From Paenibacillus pabuli NBRC 13638 (GTDB lineage Bacteria; Bacillota; Bacilli; Paenibacillales; Paenibacillaceae): a stretch of 64,000 nucleotides of DNA. Below, one piece after another: positions 43,182 through 51,068 of this stretch; within the stretch, counting starts at the first letter, position 1; each line of letters opens with the position of its first letter. Position numbers and translations under genes: made by a program. The notes beneath the pieces are model-generated. The model was given only the letters and a program-made list of their open reading frames with translations. It did not search any database and had not been told where the DNA came from. The DNA is taken from the NCBI RefSeq assembly GCF_001514495.1, contig NZ_BCNM01000003.1:186001-250000 (forward strand), read 5' to 3'.

Positions 43182-43524
43182 TTCCATCCGCCTTTCGATG
43201 ACCTGTGAGATTTGCCCGTAGGCTGTTACATCATCCTATGCAGGAGCACAGCAGGCCGTAAGGGCGGATGCACAGTCCTATATATAACACATCAACTTCA
43301 CATGGCAGAATGCGGAGTAACCGCGTTATTAATCTATAAATATACATTCAATTTCATAGATAATAGCCAAAATGATATAGAAATGGTTGTCTGGCTAGTC
43401 CCCCTTAAAGGCATGTTACATATGATTAAACTACAGACAGACACGAATGACGAATGGAAGGGATCATCATAACATCCACCATTTCTGTCCATCTGAACTT
43501 ATATCATGGAAGGGGTACAACACA
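43182..43524. other. Divergent intergenic region between CotH and CotB-like genes
   Basis: About 340 bp without a supported gene. It should contain mother-cell sporulation promoters for both directions; I found no unambiguous sigma-K or sigma-E site by eye. An open stretch at 43212-43472 lacks a ribosome site and was not called. The AAGGGG site at about 43510 sets the CotB-like start. Confidence 0.4.
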
Positions 43525-44286
43525 ATGTCTACGAATGGTCAAGGCATGAGAGGTTTGTTGGGAAGAGAAATCAAGGTTAACCGGGGAGGACCTGATTCAG
43601 TACAGGGCACTCTTTTGGACGTACGTTGGGACTATATGGCGTTGAGCTGCAAGGAAGGAATCGTCTATATCAATGAATCCCATGTCAAAAGCATAACAGA
43701 CACAGGTCGTTCCGGTGGGAACAGAACTCAAATGGGTAACCCTATTCCCTCCAATACGTTTCTGGGGGTTATGCAGGCACTTCGCTTTCGCCAAGTGCAG
43801 ATCAACCGGGGAGGTCCGGAAAAAGTCGAAGGCATCCTGGCCGATGCCAACCAGAACCAATTAATCATAACCATGAAAAATCAGGAGATCGTTCGTATTC
43901 CGCTGCAACATGTGAAATCTGTATCCCTCGTACGCGGCAGCAGCAATAACAATAGTAACAACACGAGCCAAGGAAACCAGACTCAGAACAATCAATCTCG
44001 CGGCAACCGTTCCCAAGGCAATCAAGCTGCTCAAGGCAACCAGAGTACTGGCAACCAAGCCCGGGGTAATCAATCTGGTGGAAACAAATCACGGGGCAAT
44101 CAATCCCAAGGGAATAAATCAGGTGGAAACAAGTCGCGCGGTAATCAATCCCATGGAAATAAGTCAGGTGGGAACAAGTCGCACGGCAATCAATCCCATG
44201 GAAATAAGTCAGGTGGGAACAAGTCGCGCGGCAATCAAGGCAATCAATCCCGTGGCAACAAATCCGGCGGCAAAAAGAAATGTTAA
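43525..44286 (+). CDS. CotB-like spore coat protein with Sm-like domains and serine-rich repeat tail
   Basis: The 253-residue protein has two copies of a roughly 50-residue Sm-like beta domain: LLGREIKVNRGGPDSVQGTL (about residues 8-60) and RFRQVQINRGGPEKVEGILA (about 82-135). From about residue 145 the sequence is built of G, N, Q, S, K and R, with 15-residue units of the type NQSHGNKSGGNKSRG, and it ends GGKKKC, so a lone cysteine closes the chain. The N-terminal domains match CotB-type coat proteins; the basic serine-rich tail is the type of region CotH kinases phosphorylate. It sits opposite the cotH gene. The start at 43525 follows AAGGGG. Cross-linking through the terminal cysteine is inference. 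Confidence 0.82.
   Translation: MSTNGQGMRGLLGREIKVNRGGPDSVQGTLLDVRWDYMALSCKEGIVYINESHVKSITDTGRSGGNRTQMGNPIPSNTFLGVMQALRFRQVQINRGGPEKVEGILADANQNQLIITMKNQEIVRIPLQHVKSVSLVRGSSNNNSNNTSQGNQTQNNQSRGNRSQGNQAAQGNQSTGNQARGNQSGGNKSRGNQSQGNKSGGNKSRGNQSHGNKSGGNKSHGNQSHGNKSGGNKSRGNQGNQSRGNKSGGKKKC
44101..44235 (+). repeat. 45-bp coding tandem repeat in the CotB-like tail
   Basis: Three units starting at 44101, 44146 and 44191 share the core CAATCCCATGGAAATAAGTC and encode 15 residues each. Shorter degenerate units extend to both sides. Near-identity at DNA level suggests recent duplication, so length may vary among strains. Confidence 0.85.
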
Positions 44287-44335
44287 AAAGAAATTGACAA
44301 CGTAGGTTATCTACCAGTTAAAGGGGGGAATTATC

Positions 44336-44473
44336 ATGTTGATCTTCGTTGCAGTGGCCTTGCTCAGTGTACCTTTATATTGGATCGTTATACCTGGAAG
44401 GCTCACACCGACCCGTGAACATCTGATTCAGGCTTCACAAGGACTTCTCCCCCTGGGAGGTGAATCACAGTAA
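44336..44473 (+). CDS. Small membrane protein (45 residues) upstream of the ArsB-like transporter
   Basis: An ATG with an excellent AAGGGGGGAA ribosome site seven bases upstream opens a 45-codon frame beginning MLIFVAVALLSVPLYWIVIP, one membrane helix, followed by a short polar tail ending GGESQ. The stop codon directly abuts the ATG of the transporter gene, and the transporter's GGGAGGT site lies inside this frame, so the two are translationally coupled. It may be an accessory subunit of the transporter. I do not recognise a family. Confidence 0.65.
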   Translation: MLIFVAVALLSVPLYWIVIPGRLTPTREHLIQASQGLLPLGGESQ

Positions 44474-45841
44474 ATGCCTGACTATCAGTTGTGGTTAACC
44501 TTCGGGGTATTTATCATCACTGTCATTTTCCTGATGTGGCGGCCTGGCGGATTAAACGAATCCATCCCTACCTCGCTCGGCGCCCTTCTTCTTGTTTTGA
44601 CTGGAGTGAGCAGTTACGCACATATTGTCGGCATCTTCGGGATTGTATCTGGTGCAGCCGTAACGATTCTCTCTACTATTGTAATGTCCATTATCCTTGA
44701 TAGCATCGGTTTTTTTCGCTGGATTGCCCTGAATATGATTGAAAAAGCGAGAGGTTCCGGCTTTCGATTGTATTGGTTAATTCTACTACTTTGTTTTCTC
44801 ATGACCATCTTCTTCAACAACGACGGCAGCATCCTGATCACAACACCGATTATTATTCGAATCTGTTCCATGCTTCGTCTGAAAATGCATCAGCAGCTGC
44901 CCTACCTGATCTCCGGTGCGCTCATTGCTACGGCCTCAAGTGCGCCAATTGGACTTAGTAATCTCGCGAATCTGATTGCCTTGCAGATGGTCGGCTTGAA
45001 TCTTAACACCTATACCCAGATGATGTTTGTACCTTCCATGTTAGGTATTATCGTGATGACAGTGCTATTATTCTATTATTTCCGTAAAAATATCCCCAGG
45101 GTCATTCATTATTTCCCTGTCCCCCTGCAAACCCCATCCGGTTCGAGATATCATCCGCTGTTAGAGGCCGATAGGGAGTCAAGAACAACCGATAGCGATA
45201 GAAACGTAGACTGGTGGCTGTTCCGAGTCTGTATTGGGATTGTTGTATTTATTCGTGCAGGATATTTTCTCGCTGAGCAATTCGGTATCCGGATGGAAAT
45301 TGTCGCGATCACAGGTGTTGTTCTCATGCTCGCTGTGCGTTGGTATCGCACACGGACTGGACTTAAAGATGTGGTAACGCAGACCCCCTGGCATATTCTG
45401 ATCTTTGCCTTCAGCATTTATATTATTGTGGATAGTCTTCACCGGGCAGGAATGACCTCATGGATCATTCAATGGATGAAACCTATGGTAGAAGGGGGAA
45501 ACGCTAGCCTAATTGCTATATCGGGGTTAATGCTTACCCTACTATCCAATCTATTCAATAACCTGCCTTCAGTCATGATCGGGACATTTGCTGTAACAGA
45601 TCTTCAACTAAGTGATTCTCAGCTGCATCTGGCGTATCTTGCCAACATCCTGGGTAGCGACATTGGAGCGTTACTGACACCTATAGGGACACTGGCAACG
45701 CTGATCTGGATGTATATATTAAAGACCAACCATATTCGTGTCTCCTGGAAACAGTATATGAAAGTGACCTTCATTGTGATACCAATCAGTCTAATTGTCA
45801 GCCTAGTTTCACTATATATTTGGGCTTCTATTCTATACTGA
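44474..45841 (+). CDS. ArsB/NhaD-type ion transporter (SLC13-like superfamily)
   Basis: The 455-residue protein has about eleven membrane helices and conserved features of the ArsB/NhaD group: MTIFFNNDGSILITTPIII near residue 115 and LLSNLFNNLPSVMIGTFA near 355, the pair of NN-containing re-entrant segments, plus the ending GSDIGALLTPIGTLATL. Relatives export arsenite or exchange sodium for protons; the true cargo here is unknown. The gene lies between two spore coat protein genes and directly behind a 45-residue membrane protein, with no ars regulator or arsenate reductase nearby. That argues against a standard arsenic operon and for a role in spore formation (inference). Confidence 0.8.
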   Translation: MPDYQLWLTFGVFIITVIFLMWRPGGLNESIPTSLGALLLVLTGVSSYAHIVGIFGIVSGAAVTILSTIVMSIILDSIGFFRWIALNMIEKARGSGFRLYWLILLLCFLMTIFFNNDGSILITTPIIIRICSMLRLKMHQQLPYLISGALIATASSAPIGLSNLANLIALQMVGLNLNTYTQMMFVPSMLGIIVMTVLLFYYFRKNIPRVIHYFPVPLQTPSGSRYHPLLEADRESRTTDSDRNVDWWLFRVCIGIVVFIRAGYFLAEQFGIRMEIVAITGVVLMLAVRWYRTRTGLKDVVTQTPWHILIFAFSIYIIVDSLHRAGMTSWIIQWMKPMVEGGNASLIAISGLMLTLLSNLFNNLPSVMIGTFAVTDLQLSDSQLHLAYLANILGSDIGALLTPIGTLATLIWMYILKTNHIRVSWKQYMKVTFIVIPISLIVSLVSLYIWASILY

Positions 45842-45854
45842 GAGGAGGTATACT

Positions 45855-46523
45855 GTGAAATTCCCAACAATATGGCTCGGAAAGTCCATTGAATTGGAAC
45901 TGTCCGGGTGTAAACTACCGATTCAGGGTGAAATTATTGATATGGGTCAGGATTTGATAGTGGTTTACGGAGATCAACGATTCATCTATGTACCCCTTCA
46001 TCATCTTCAGTCGATGCATATTACCAAAGCGGATGATCCCAATTCCACTTCCAACTTACCTGCGCCTGATCCAGAGTTGGACCATAACAATATATCCTAC
46101 CGCAAAATCCTAATGAATGCCCGTGGAAGATTCAGTGAAATTTCGATAGGCGGACGAACGTTGCATGGTTATATTACCAACATTATGAACGATTACTTCA
46201 TATTCTTCTCACCATTTCATCGTTCAGTCTACGTCTCGATCAATCACCTCAAATATATTATTCCTTCTCCCACGAATAGCACGCCGTACTCTCTAAGTCA
46301 GCAGCATTTCCCTATGCAACCTGTGTCCATGCCACTATCCCGTACACTTGATCAGCAGCTTCAGAAAATGGTTGGCGAACTCGTCAGCATGAATCTGGGT
46401 GATAAGCCTTACCGTGCTGGATTGCTGAAGAGCGTGGACAACAATTTACTTGAACTGGTAGAGGCAGAAGGTAATACCTTAATAATGCATACCGATCATG
46501 TTCAAACCATTCATCTTCCTTGA
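45855..46523 (+). CDS. CotB-like spore coat protein, short form without repeat tail
   Basis: The 222-residue protein starts at GTG 45855, six bases after GAGGAGGT. It contains three Sm-like segments related to those of the CotB-like protein at 43525: KSIELELSGCKLPIQGEIID (about residues 10-55), SEISIGGRTLHGYITNIMND (about 95-140) and a third near residues 160-218 ending in HTDHVQTIHLP. It lacks the serine-rich tail, so it is not an obvious CotH substrate. It follows the ArsB-like gene by 13 bases and ends at a strong terminator, making it the last gene of the coat cluster. Confidence 0.75.
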   Translation: MKFPTIWLGKSIELELSGCKLPIQGEIIDMGQDLIVVYGDQRFIYVPLHHLQSMHITKADDPNSTSNLPAPDPELDHNNISYRKILMNARGRFSEISIGGRTLHGYITNIMNDYFIFFSPFHRSVYVSINHLKYIIPSPTNSTPYSLSQQHFPMQPVSMPLSRTLDQQLQKMVGELVSMNLGDKPYRAGLLKSVDNNLLELVEAEGNTLIMHTDHVQTIHLP

Positions 46524-46546
46524 ATATTGATAATGAGAATTTACTA

Positions 46547-46586
46547 GAAAAGGTCCATCTGCTTGTCACAGATGGACCTTTCTTTA
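46547..46586. terminator. Bidirectional terminator after the coat cluster
   Basis: AAAGGTCCATCTG pairs with CAGATGGACCTTT around a short loop. T-rich flanks on both sides let it serve the coat cluster (+) and the convergent lipoprotein gene (-). Confidence 0.9.
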
Positions 46587-46630
46587 TGTTGGAAGAATAC
46601 TTGTGCAAGTCTACTATTGCAACGGTTTCC

Positions 46631-47530
46631 CTATTTTCCGTATGTCTGCTCCATGCGTTCTTCTTCATTCGTAGACAGCAAAATGTTCAGGAGCCCCATT
46701 GCGTTATTTGCGTCTGTTCGAGCCGTCTTGTACATCTCTGCAAATGCCACCTCGTCTTGAGAAGGGTCTATTGCAGCCAGCCTGCCCCACGAATCCCGCG
46801 CTTTGTCGTAGAGTTGGCTTAATGTGATGTCATATGGATGCTGCGCCACAGGTGCCATGGATTCAAATTTGGCTGTTACTTCAAAGAAGTTCATGGAATC
46901 CTGAAATGATTTACTGCTGTAATCCTTATTATTCATTGCATCTTCGGTGATGAGCAGACCTTCACGAGAGATAAACAACGTTTTGACCATGGCACGCTCC
47001 AGATTAGTTGCTTCTTCCCATGGTACATAGGAGACGTCTGGCGCCTGAACAGTTGTGAAAAACGGAAAGGCATCATCGATCAAACGCTGTGAATCAGAGT
47101 GAATCGGAATGCCTGTGTTCATACCCACTACCGCATCACTGTAATTGGCAATATTAATATTTTTGGAGCCAGCTTCACTTACCCTGCGCACCGGATGATC
47201 ATTAAGCGGGACACGGATATATCCAAGCTTGTCTGCATACTTCTGCTTCAATTCCTCCAGTGTAGAATCCAGACCAATCTTGCCTTTTTCACTTGCAGTG
47301 TCACTAACTCCCGTTGTCGAGGTCGTTTCCGCGGATCCCTTTTCGCTTGCTTCTGCTACCTTTGTTTCGGTTGCGGATGTGTCCGAAGTGCTGGTCGGTG
47401 TGACAGCCTCCTGGGCAGGTTGATTCGTCGTCGTATCCTTGGCACCACCGCCACATGCGGTTAGAACGACAGCCAAGCTGAAAATGGCTGTGATCATCTT
47501 GATTCTATGATTCCATCTCATCGTATACAT
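46631..47530 (-). CDS. Predicted lipoprotein of unknown function
   Basis: The 299-residue precursor has a basic start, a hydrophobic core and a lipobox (VVLTAC, followed by GGGAK), so it is probably anchored outside the membrane. A low-complexity linker rich in T, S, E and A spans about residues 27-80. The folded part contains VRRVSEAGSKNINIANYSD and VPWEEATNLERAMVKTLF, and a helical C-terminus. I do not recognise a family. Start choice is uncertain: ATG 47530 is only three bases after AGAGAGG, and an in-frame ATG three codons on is spaced better. It appears to be a single-gene unit. Confidence 0.7.
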   Translation of the reverse strand: MYTMRWNHRIKMITAIFSLAVVLTACGGGAKDTTTNQPAQEAVTPTSTSDTSATETKVAEASEKGSAETTSTTGVSDTASEKGKIGLDSTLEELKQKYADKLGYIRVPLNDHPVRRVSEAGSKNINIANYSDAVVGMNTGIPIHSDSQRLIDDAFPFFTTVQAPDVSYVPWEEATNLERAMVKTLFISREGLLITEDAMNNKDYSSKSFQDSMNFFEVTAKFESMAPVAQHPYDITLSQLYDKARDSWGRLAAIDPSQDEVAFAEMYKTARTDANNAMGLLNILLSTNEEERMEQTYGK

Positions 47531-47854
47531 GACCCTCTCTTTCAATCAGTGAATAGCTAATCCAACCATGCCCTTTCGGGTAACATAGATTTATCATGAT
47601 GAAATCTGGTCTTTATTTTATCATAAGTTAAATACTGGGTGTATACGACAATATGCCTGCATCCGCATGTATTACTGCCTACCCTTTTCTTGCAAAAACA
47701 GAAACAAAAACACGGTTATCCATAGAAGGACAACCGTGTTGCTATGCATGCCTGTGCTCTTGATTTCATCCACACATCAGGTGATGGACCGAAATGAAGC
47801 GCACAATTTATTCAATTTCAATTCGTAGCACATGGATGATGCAGCAGGTTCTTA
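47531..47854. other. Intergenic region with the terminator of the NERD gene
   Basis: About 320 bp without a gene. AACACGGTT (47709-47717) pairs with AACCGTGTT (47732-47740); on the minus strand the stem is followed by TTTTGTTTCTG, so it ends the NERD-domain gene transcript. The rest presumably holds the promoter of the lipoprotein gene. Confidence 0.65.
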
Positions 47855-48592
47855 TTATTTGATGCCTTTAGCCTTCTCCATATGGTCAGCCCGAATCTGG
47901 GAATCCGTGGAATTGACTGCGTTCAACAAATTGTAAATGGCCTGAGTATCCTTCTCTTTATACAACGTTTCGGGGACTTCAGCCTCAAGTCTTTCCGTTT
48001 TACGCAGAATGGTCTCCACCAATTCATGATCATAAATAATCAGTTCATCCGAATTGACATACCGCACAGCGGGATCAACGCTGATCCGGCAGCGATTGGT
48101 GAACGTCACCATGGAGATCAGCCGAACTCGTTTATAATCACCCAGATGGGCCTGAATGGCCTCTACATGCCCTCGGTGCTGCATCAGCGGGTTATACATC
48201 TTGATTCGACTGCTGCTGACGGTCCAGTTAGCCTCTCTTCGGCCGCCACGAATCTCACCTGTTGTCAGGTTCCGTGTCTCAATCACGAAGATTCCCCGCG
48301 GACCAATGACCACATGATCAATCGATGAATAACCCGAACGGGACTTGGGATTGGCAACAAGCAAATCGTTCAGCACTTTATATTCACCCGGGAGACCATG
48401 CAGCTGTTGGGCAATGCTTGGTTCCTCTGGCTGACGGGTCCAGTCTGCATCCGATTTTGATTTGCGCCGACTGCGGACCATGCGTGTGGGAATGGGGGCC
48501 GTTGACGATAAAGATGAAGGAGAAGCAGAAGCTGTTATCTGGTTCGCGAGCTCTGGCTGTGACTTGAACAGAGACAGGATTTTTTTGAACAT
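47855..48592 (-). CDS. NERD-domain protein
   Basis: The 245-residue protein has a basic N-terminal stretch (MFKKILSLFKSQ), a serine/arginine-rich linker, and a nuclease-related domain at about residues 65-180: GEYKVLNDLLVANP, IDHVVIGPRGIFVIETRNL and TGEIRGGRREANW. In most NERD domains the PD-(D/E)xK-like core reads ExK; here it is Glu-Thr-Arg, so nuclease activity is doubtful. NERD proteins are usually linked to DNA processing or defence, but this one stands alone. The ATG at 48592 has GGAG seven bases upstream; the longer reading to 48631 does not. Confidence 0.8.
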   Translation of the reverse strand: MFKKILSLFKSQPELANQITASASPSSLSSTAPIPTRMVRSRRKSKSDADWTRQPEEPSIAQQLHGLPGEYKVLNDLLVANPKSRSGYSSIDHVVIGPRGIFVIETRNLTTGEIRGGRREANWTVSSSRIKMYNPLMQHRGHVEAIQAHLGDYKRVRLISMVTFTNRCRISVDPAVRYVNSDELIIYDHELVETILRKTERLEAEVPETLYKEKDTQAIYNLLNAVNSTDSQIRADHMEKAKGIK

Positions 48593-48776
48593 GGGCAAGC
48601 TCCGTTCTATTGTAGTGTGGGTTTCGCACATCCATTATGTATACTTCTATTACTTATGTCGGATAAAGAGGGGCAAAAATAAAGGGAGGAGCACCAAAAT
48701 TCCATGGTTCAACTATAGTATATACGGTTCTTTAACCAATACTGTGACTTTAGACGCATACGAGAGGAAATAATTT

Positions 48777-48825
48777 AAAAAAAACAGCGTATTCCTTTCT
48801 ATTGAAGAAAAAGAACACGCTGTTT
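48777..48825 (-). terminator. Terminator of the beta-hydroxyacid dehydrogenase gene
   Basis: AAACAGCGT (48782-48790) pairs with ACGCTGTTT (48817-48825); on the minus strand the stem ends in a run of eight T. It follows the stop codon at 48841 closely. Confidence 0.85.
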
Positions 48826-48840
48826 GCTTAGATGAGATCA

Positions 48841-49734
48841 TTAAGCCTGTAAATAATATGTGTAAAGCACCTGTGTACCCTTTTCATCCAGACCGTTCTT
48901 GGATATTTCCTGATACAAGGATTCAGCCAGCGCCAGGCCTGGCGTCTTCATACCCATGGCCTGGGCAGATTCGAGAGCGATACCCATGTCTTTGATAAAA
49001 TGTTTCACATAGAATCCGGGCTCATAATCGCCTGCGATCATGCGCGGGCCGAGATTGCTAAGCGACCAGCTTCCGGCTGCACCCGTAGCGATGCTCTTCA
49101 GCACATTCTCCGCGTCCAGACCGGATGTCTTGGCATAAGCAAGTGCCTCGCATACACCCATCATGCCTGAAGCAATGGCGATTTGGTTGCACATTTTGGT
49201 GTGCTGTCCTGCTCCCGCCTTGCCTTGCAGCACAATATTGGTACCCATCTGCTCGAACAACGGACGAACCGCTTCAAAAGCCTCCGAACTACCGCCAACC
49301 ATAATGGACAGTTTGGCATCCCGCGCTCCAATATCTCCACCGGAAACGGGTGCATCCAATGCATGCAGTCCTTTCGCTTCTGCGGCTTCATAGATCCGTG
49401 CAGCCAGCAGCGGGCTGGATGTGGTCATATCAATCAGATACGAGCCCGGTTTGGCGTTCGCCACAAGACCCTCTTCACCAAGATAAATCTCCTCAACATC
49501 CTTCGGATACCCCACCATCGTGATGATGACATCACACTCGGCTGCCAGTTTGCCTGGTGTGTCATGCCATACAGCACCTTCCTTCACGAGCGCTTCCGCT
49601 TTGGCTGCCGTGCGCGTGTAGACATGCAGCGGATAGCCTGCCTGCTGGATGTGCCCTGCCATGCTTTTGCCCATCACACCTGTACCAATAAAGCCAACTT
49701 TCGTCTCTCCAGGTGCCTTCGTCGTATTTGTCAT
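48841..49734 (-). CDS. Beta-hydroxyacid dehydrogenase (GarR / 3-hydroxyisobutyrate dehydrogenase family)
   Basis: The 297-residue enzyme has the NAD(P) site VGFIGTGVMGKSMAGHI at residue 13, the substrate motif DAPVSGGDIGARDAKLSIMVGG near residue 125 and the catalytic lysine in GAGQHTKMCNQI near residue 178. Family members reduce tartronate semialdehyde or oxidise 3-hydroxyisobutyrate and similar acids. An AAGGAGG ribosome site precedes the ATG, and a strong terminator follows. No partner of glycerate or valine metabolism lies next to it, so the substrate stays open. Confidence 0.87.
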   Translation of the reverse strand: MTNTTKAPGETKVGFIGTGVMGKSMAGHIQQAGYPLHVYTRTAAKAEALVKEGAVWHDTPGKLAAECDVIITMVGYPKDVEEIYLGEEGLVANAKPGSYLIDMTTSSPLLAARIYEAAEAKGLHALDAPVSGGDIGARDAKLSIMVGGSSEAFEAVRPLFEQMGTNIVLQGKAGAGQHTKMCNQIAIASGMMGVCEALAYAKTSGLDAENVLKSIATGAAGSWSLSNLGPRMIAGDYEPGFYVKHFIKDMGIALESAQAMGMKTPGLALAESLYQEISKNGLDEKGTQVLYTYYLQA

Positions 49735-49931
49735 CGTAGGTTTCCTCCTTATTTCTCTCTGTTTCGTATGGAGCTTGTCTTCTAAACTTGCTATATCTGT
49801 ATGTTAATGCTTTCTGTCTCTTCCGTCTATCTTGATTCATCTTCTATTGTTCAAAAAGATAAAAGAGGAATCGAAAATCCATTTCCTGTACAACCTAACG
49901 GAAACTTCCTCGTTCGGAAAGGAGGATTCCC

Positions 49932-51068
49932 ATGGGTCGTGAAAAGGGTGAAATCACGATTTGGCTTTCCTTTTCCATTATTTTATTGAGTGCCGGGCTC
50001 GTATGTCATGTTCTGTCCATTCCGGCAATTCTGGATCAGGCAGGCAGAGACGGCTGGTTATCTGTACTGGCTGCTGCACCTTTATTTATGTTATTTCTTT
50101 GTATGATGTTCATTATCATCAGGCGGGTACAGGGACAGCGGATAACCGATTGGATTACCCGCGAATTCGGCATAGTGCCTTCGTGGATTTTTCGGATTAC
50201 TGCATCGCTGCTGCTGCTCAGTCTGGGAACACATACGTTATATGAAACAACCAATTGGACGGTGTCCACCTATCTGCAATTCACCCCACCCTATGTGCTC
50301 GCAGGAGCCGGTGCATTGGTTGCTGCCTGGGCTGCCGCCAAAGGCATACGTTCCATTGCCATGACTTCAAGCATTCTGCTTCCCTTCGTCATCCTGCTCG
50401 GATATTTTGTTATGTCAGCCAACATGAAATACAAGGACTACGGACAACTTTTCCCGATAATGGAATATGGTGTGGGTCCTGTCCTGAAAGGCATGATCTA
50501 TTCCCTTGCCGGACTGATGGAGATATGGATATTGATGCTGTTCCAACATGATGTCAAAAGCAAAATTCGCTGGTGGCATCTCCTTTTGCTGGGACTCTTC
50601 ATGTTCAGTATGGCAGTCGGGCCTACGCTCGGAGCCATTGTTGAGTTTGGTCCGGAGGAAGCCGCAAAACAACGAAATAGCCCCTACGAGCAATGGAAGC
50701 TGGTCAACATTGGGAAGCTGCTTCAGCACGTGGATTTCCTTTCCATATATCAATGGCTAAGCGGTTCTTTTGCCAGAGTGGCTATCTCCATTTATCTGAT
50801 CGTGGATCTGCTTGATTTTCGCAGGCCCAAAAAGAGGTATATTGCCATTTTAACGGTCACCTTTATCATGTGCTTCGTAGCTGTTCAGTGGTGGAGGATT
50901 GATTACGTTGATTATTATGTAAGCCATATTCAGTTTCCCGTCATGCTGGCTTATGTATCCATAATCACCATCCTGTTGACCCTGGCTGCACTCATTCACA
51001 AAAAAGACAAGGAGGCTCCAACCCATGCCGATCAAAACAGCACCCAGGAAGAACCCTCATCCGGCTGA
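49932..51068 (+). CDS. Spore germinant receptor B subunit (GerB family), operon 2
   Basis: The 378-residue protein is an APC-fold membrane protein with about ten helices (starting EITIWLSFSIILLSAGLVCHVL) and a polar tail, typical of GerAB/GerKB. It probably holds the germinant-binding site. AGGAGG lies six bases before the ATG. Its last 44 bases overlap the start of the A-subunit gene. Having B first is the reverse of operon 1, where A comes first. Upstream, 49735-49931 must hold a forespore promoter, but no clear site was recognised. Confidence 0.92.
   Translation: MGREKGEITIWLSFSIILLSAGLVCHVLSIPAILDQAGRDGWLSVLAAAPLFMLFLCMMFIIIRRVQGQRITDWITREFGIVPSWIFRITASLLLLSLGTHTLYETTNWTVSTYLQFTPPYVLAGAGALVAAWAAAKGIRSIAMTSSILLPFVILLGYFVMSANMKYKDYGQLFPIMEYGVGPVLKGMIYSLAGLMEIWILMLFQHDVKSKIRWWHLLLLGLFMFSMAVGPTLGAIVEFGPEEAAKQRNSPYEQWKLVNIGKLLQHVDFLSIYQWLSGSFARVAISIYLIVDLLDFRRPKKRYIAILTVTFIMCFVAVQWWRIDYVDYYVSHIQFPVMLAYVSIITILLTLAALIHKKDKEAPTHADQNSTQEEPSSG

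Noticed and set aside
43212..43472. Plus-strand open frame of 86 codons between cotH and the CotB-like gene
   Set aside because: No ribosome site, odd composition, and it would fill the divergent promoter region.
44101..44235. Evenly spaced direct repeats that could suggest a CRISPR array
   Set aside because: The units are contiguous without spacers, in frame, and code for the serine-rich tail of a coat protein.
44474..45841. Annotation of the transporter as an arsenite pump
   Set aside because: The superfamily fits, but no arsenic regulator or reductase is near and the context is spore coat, so a specific arsenic role was not claimed.
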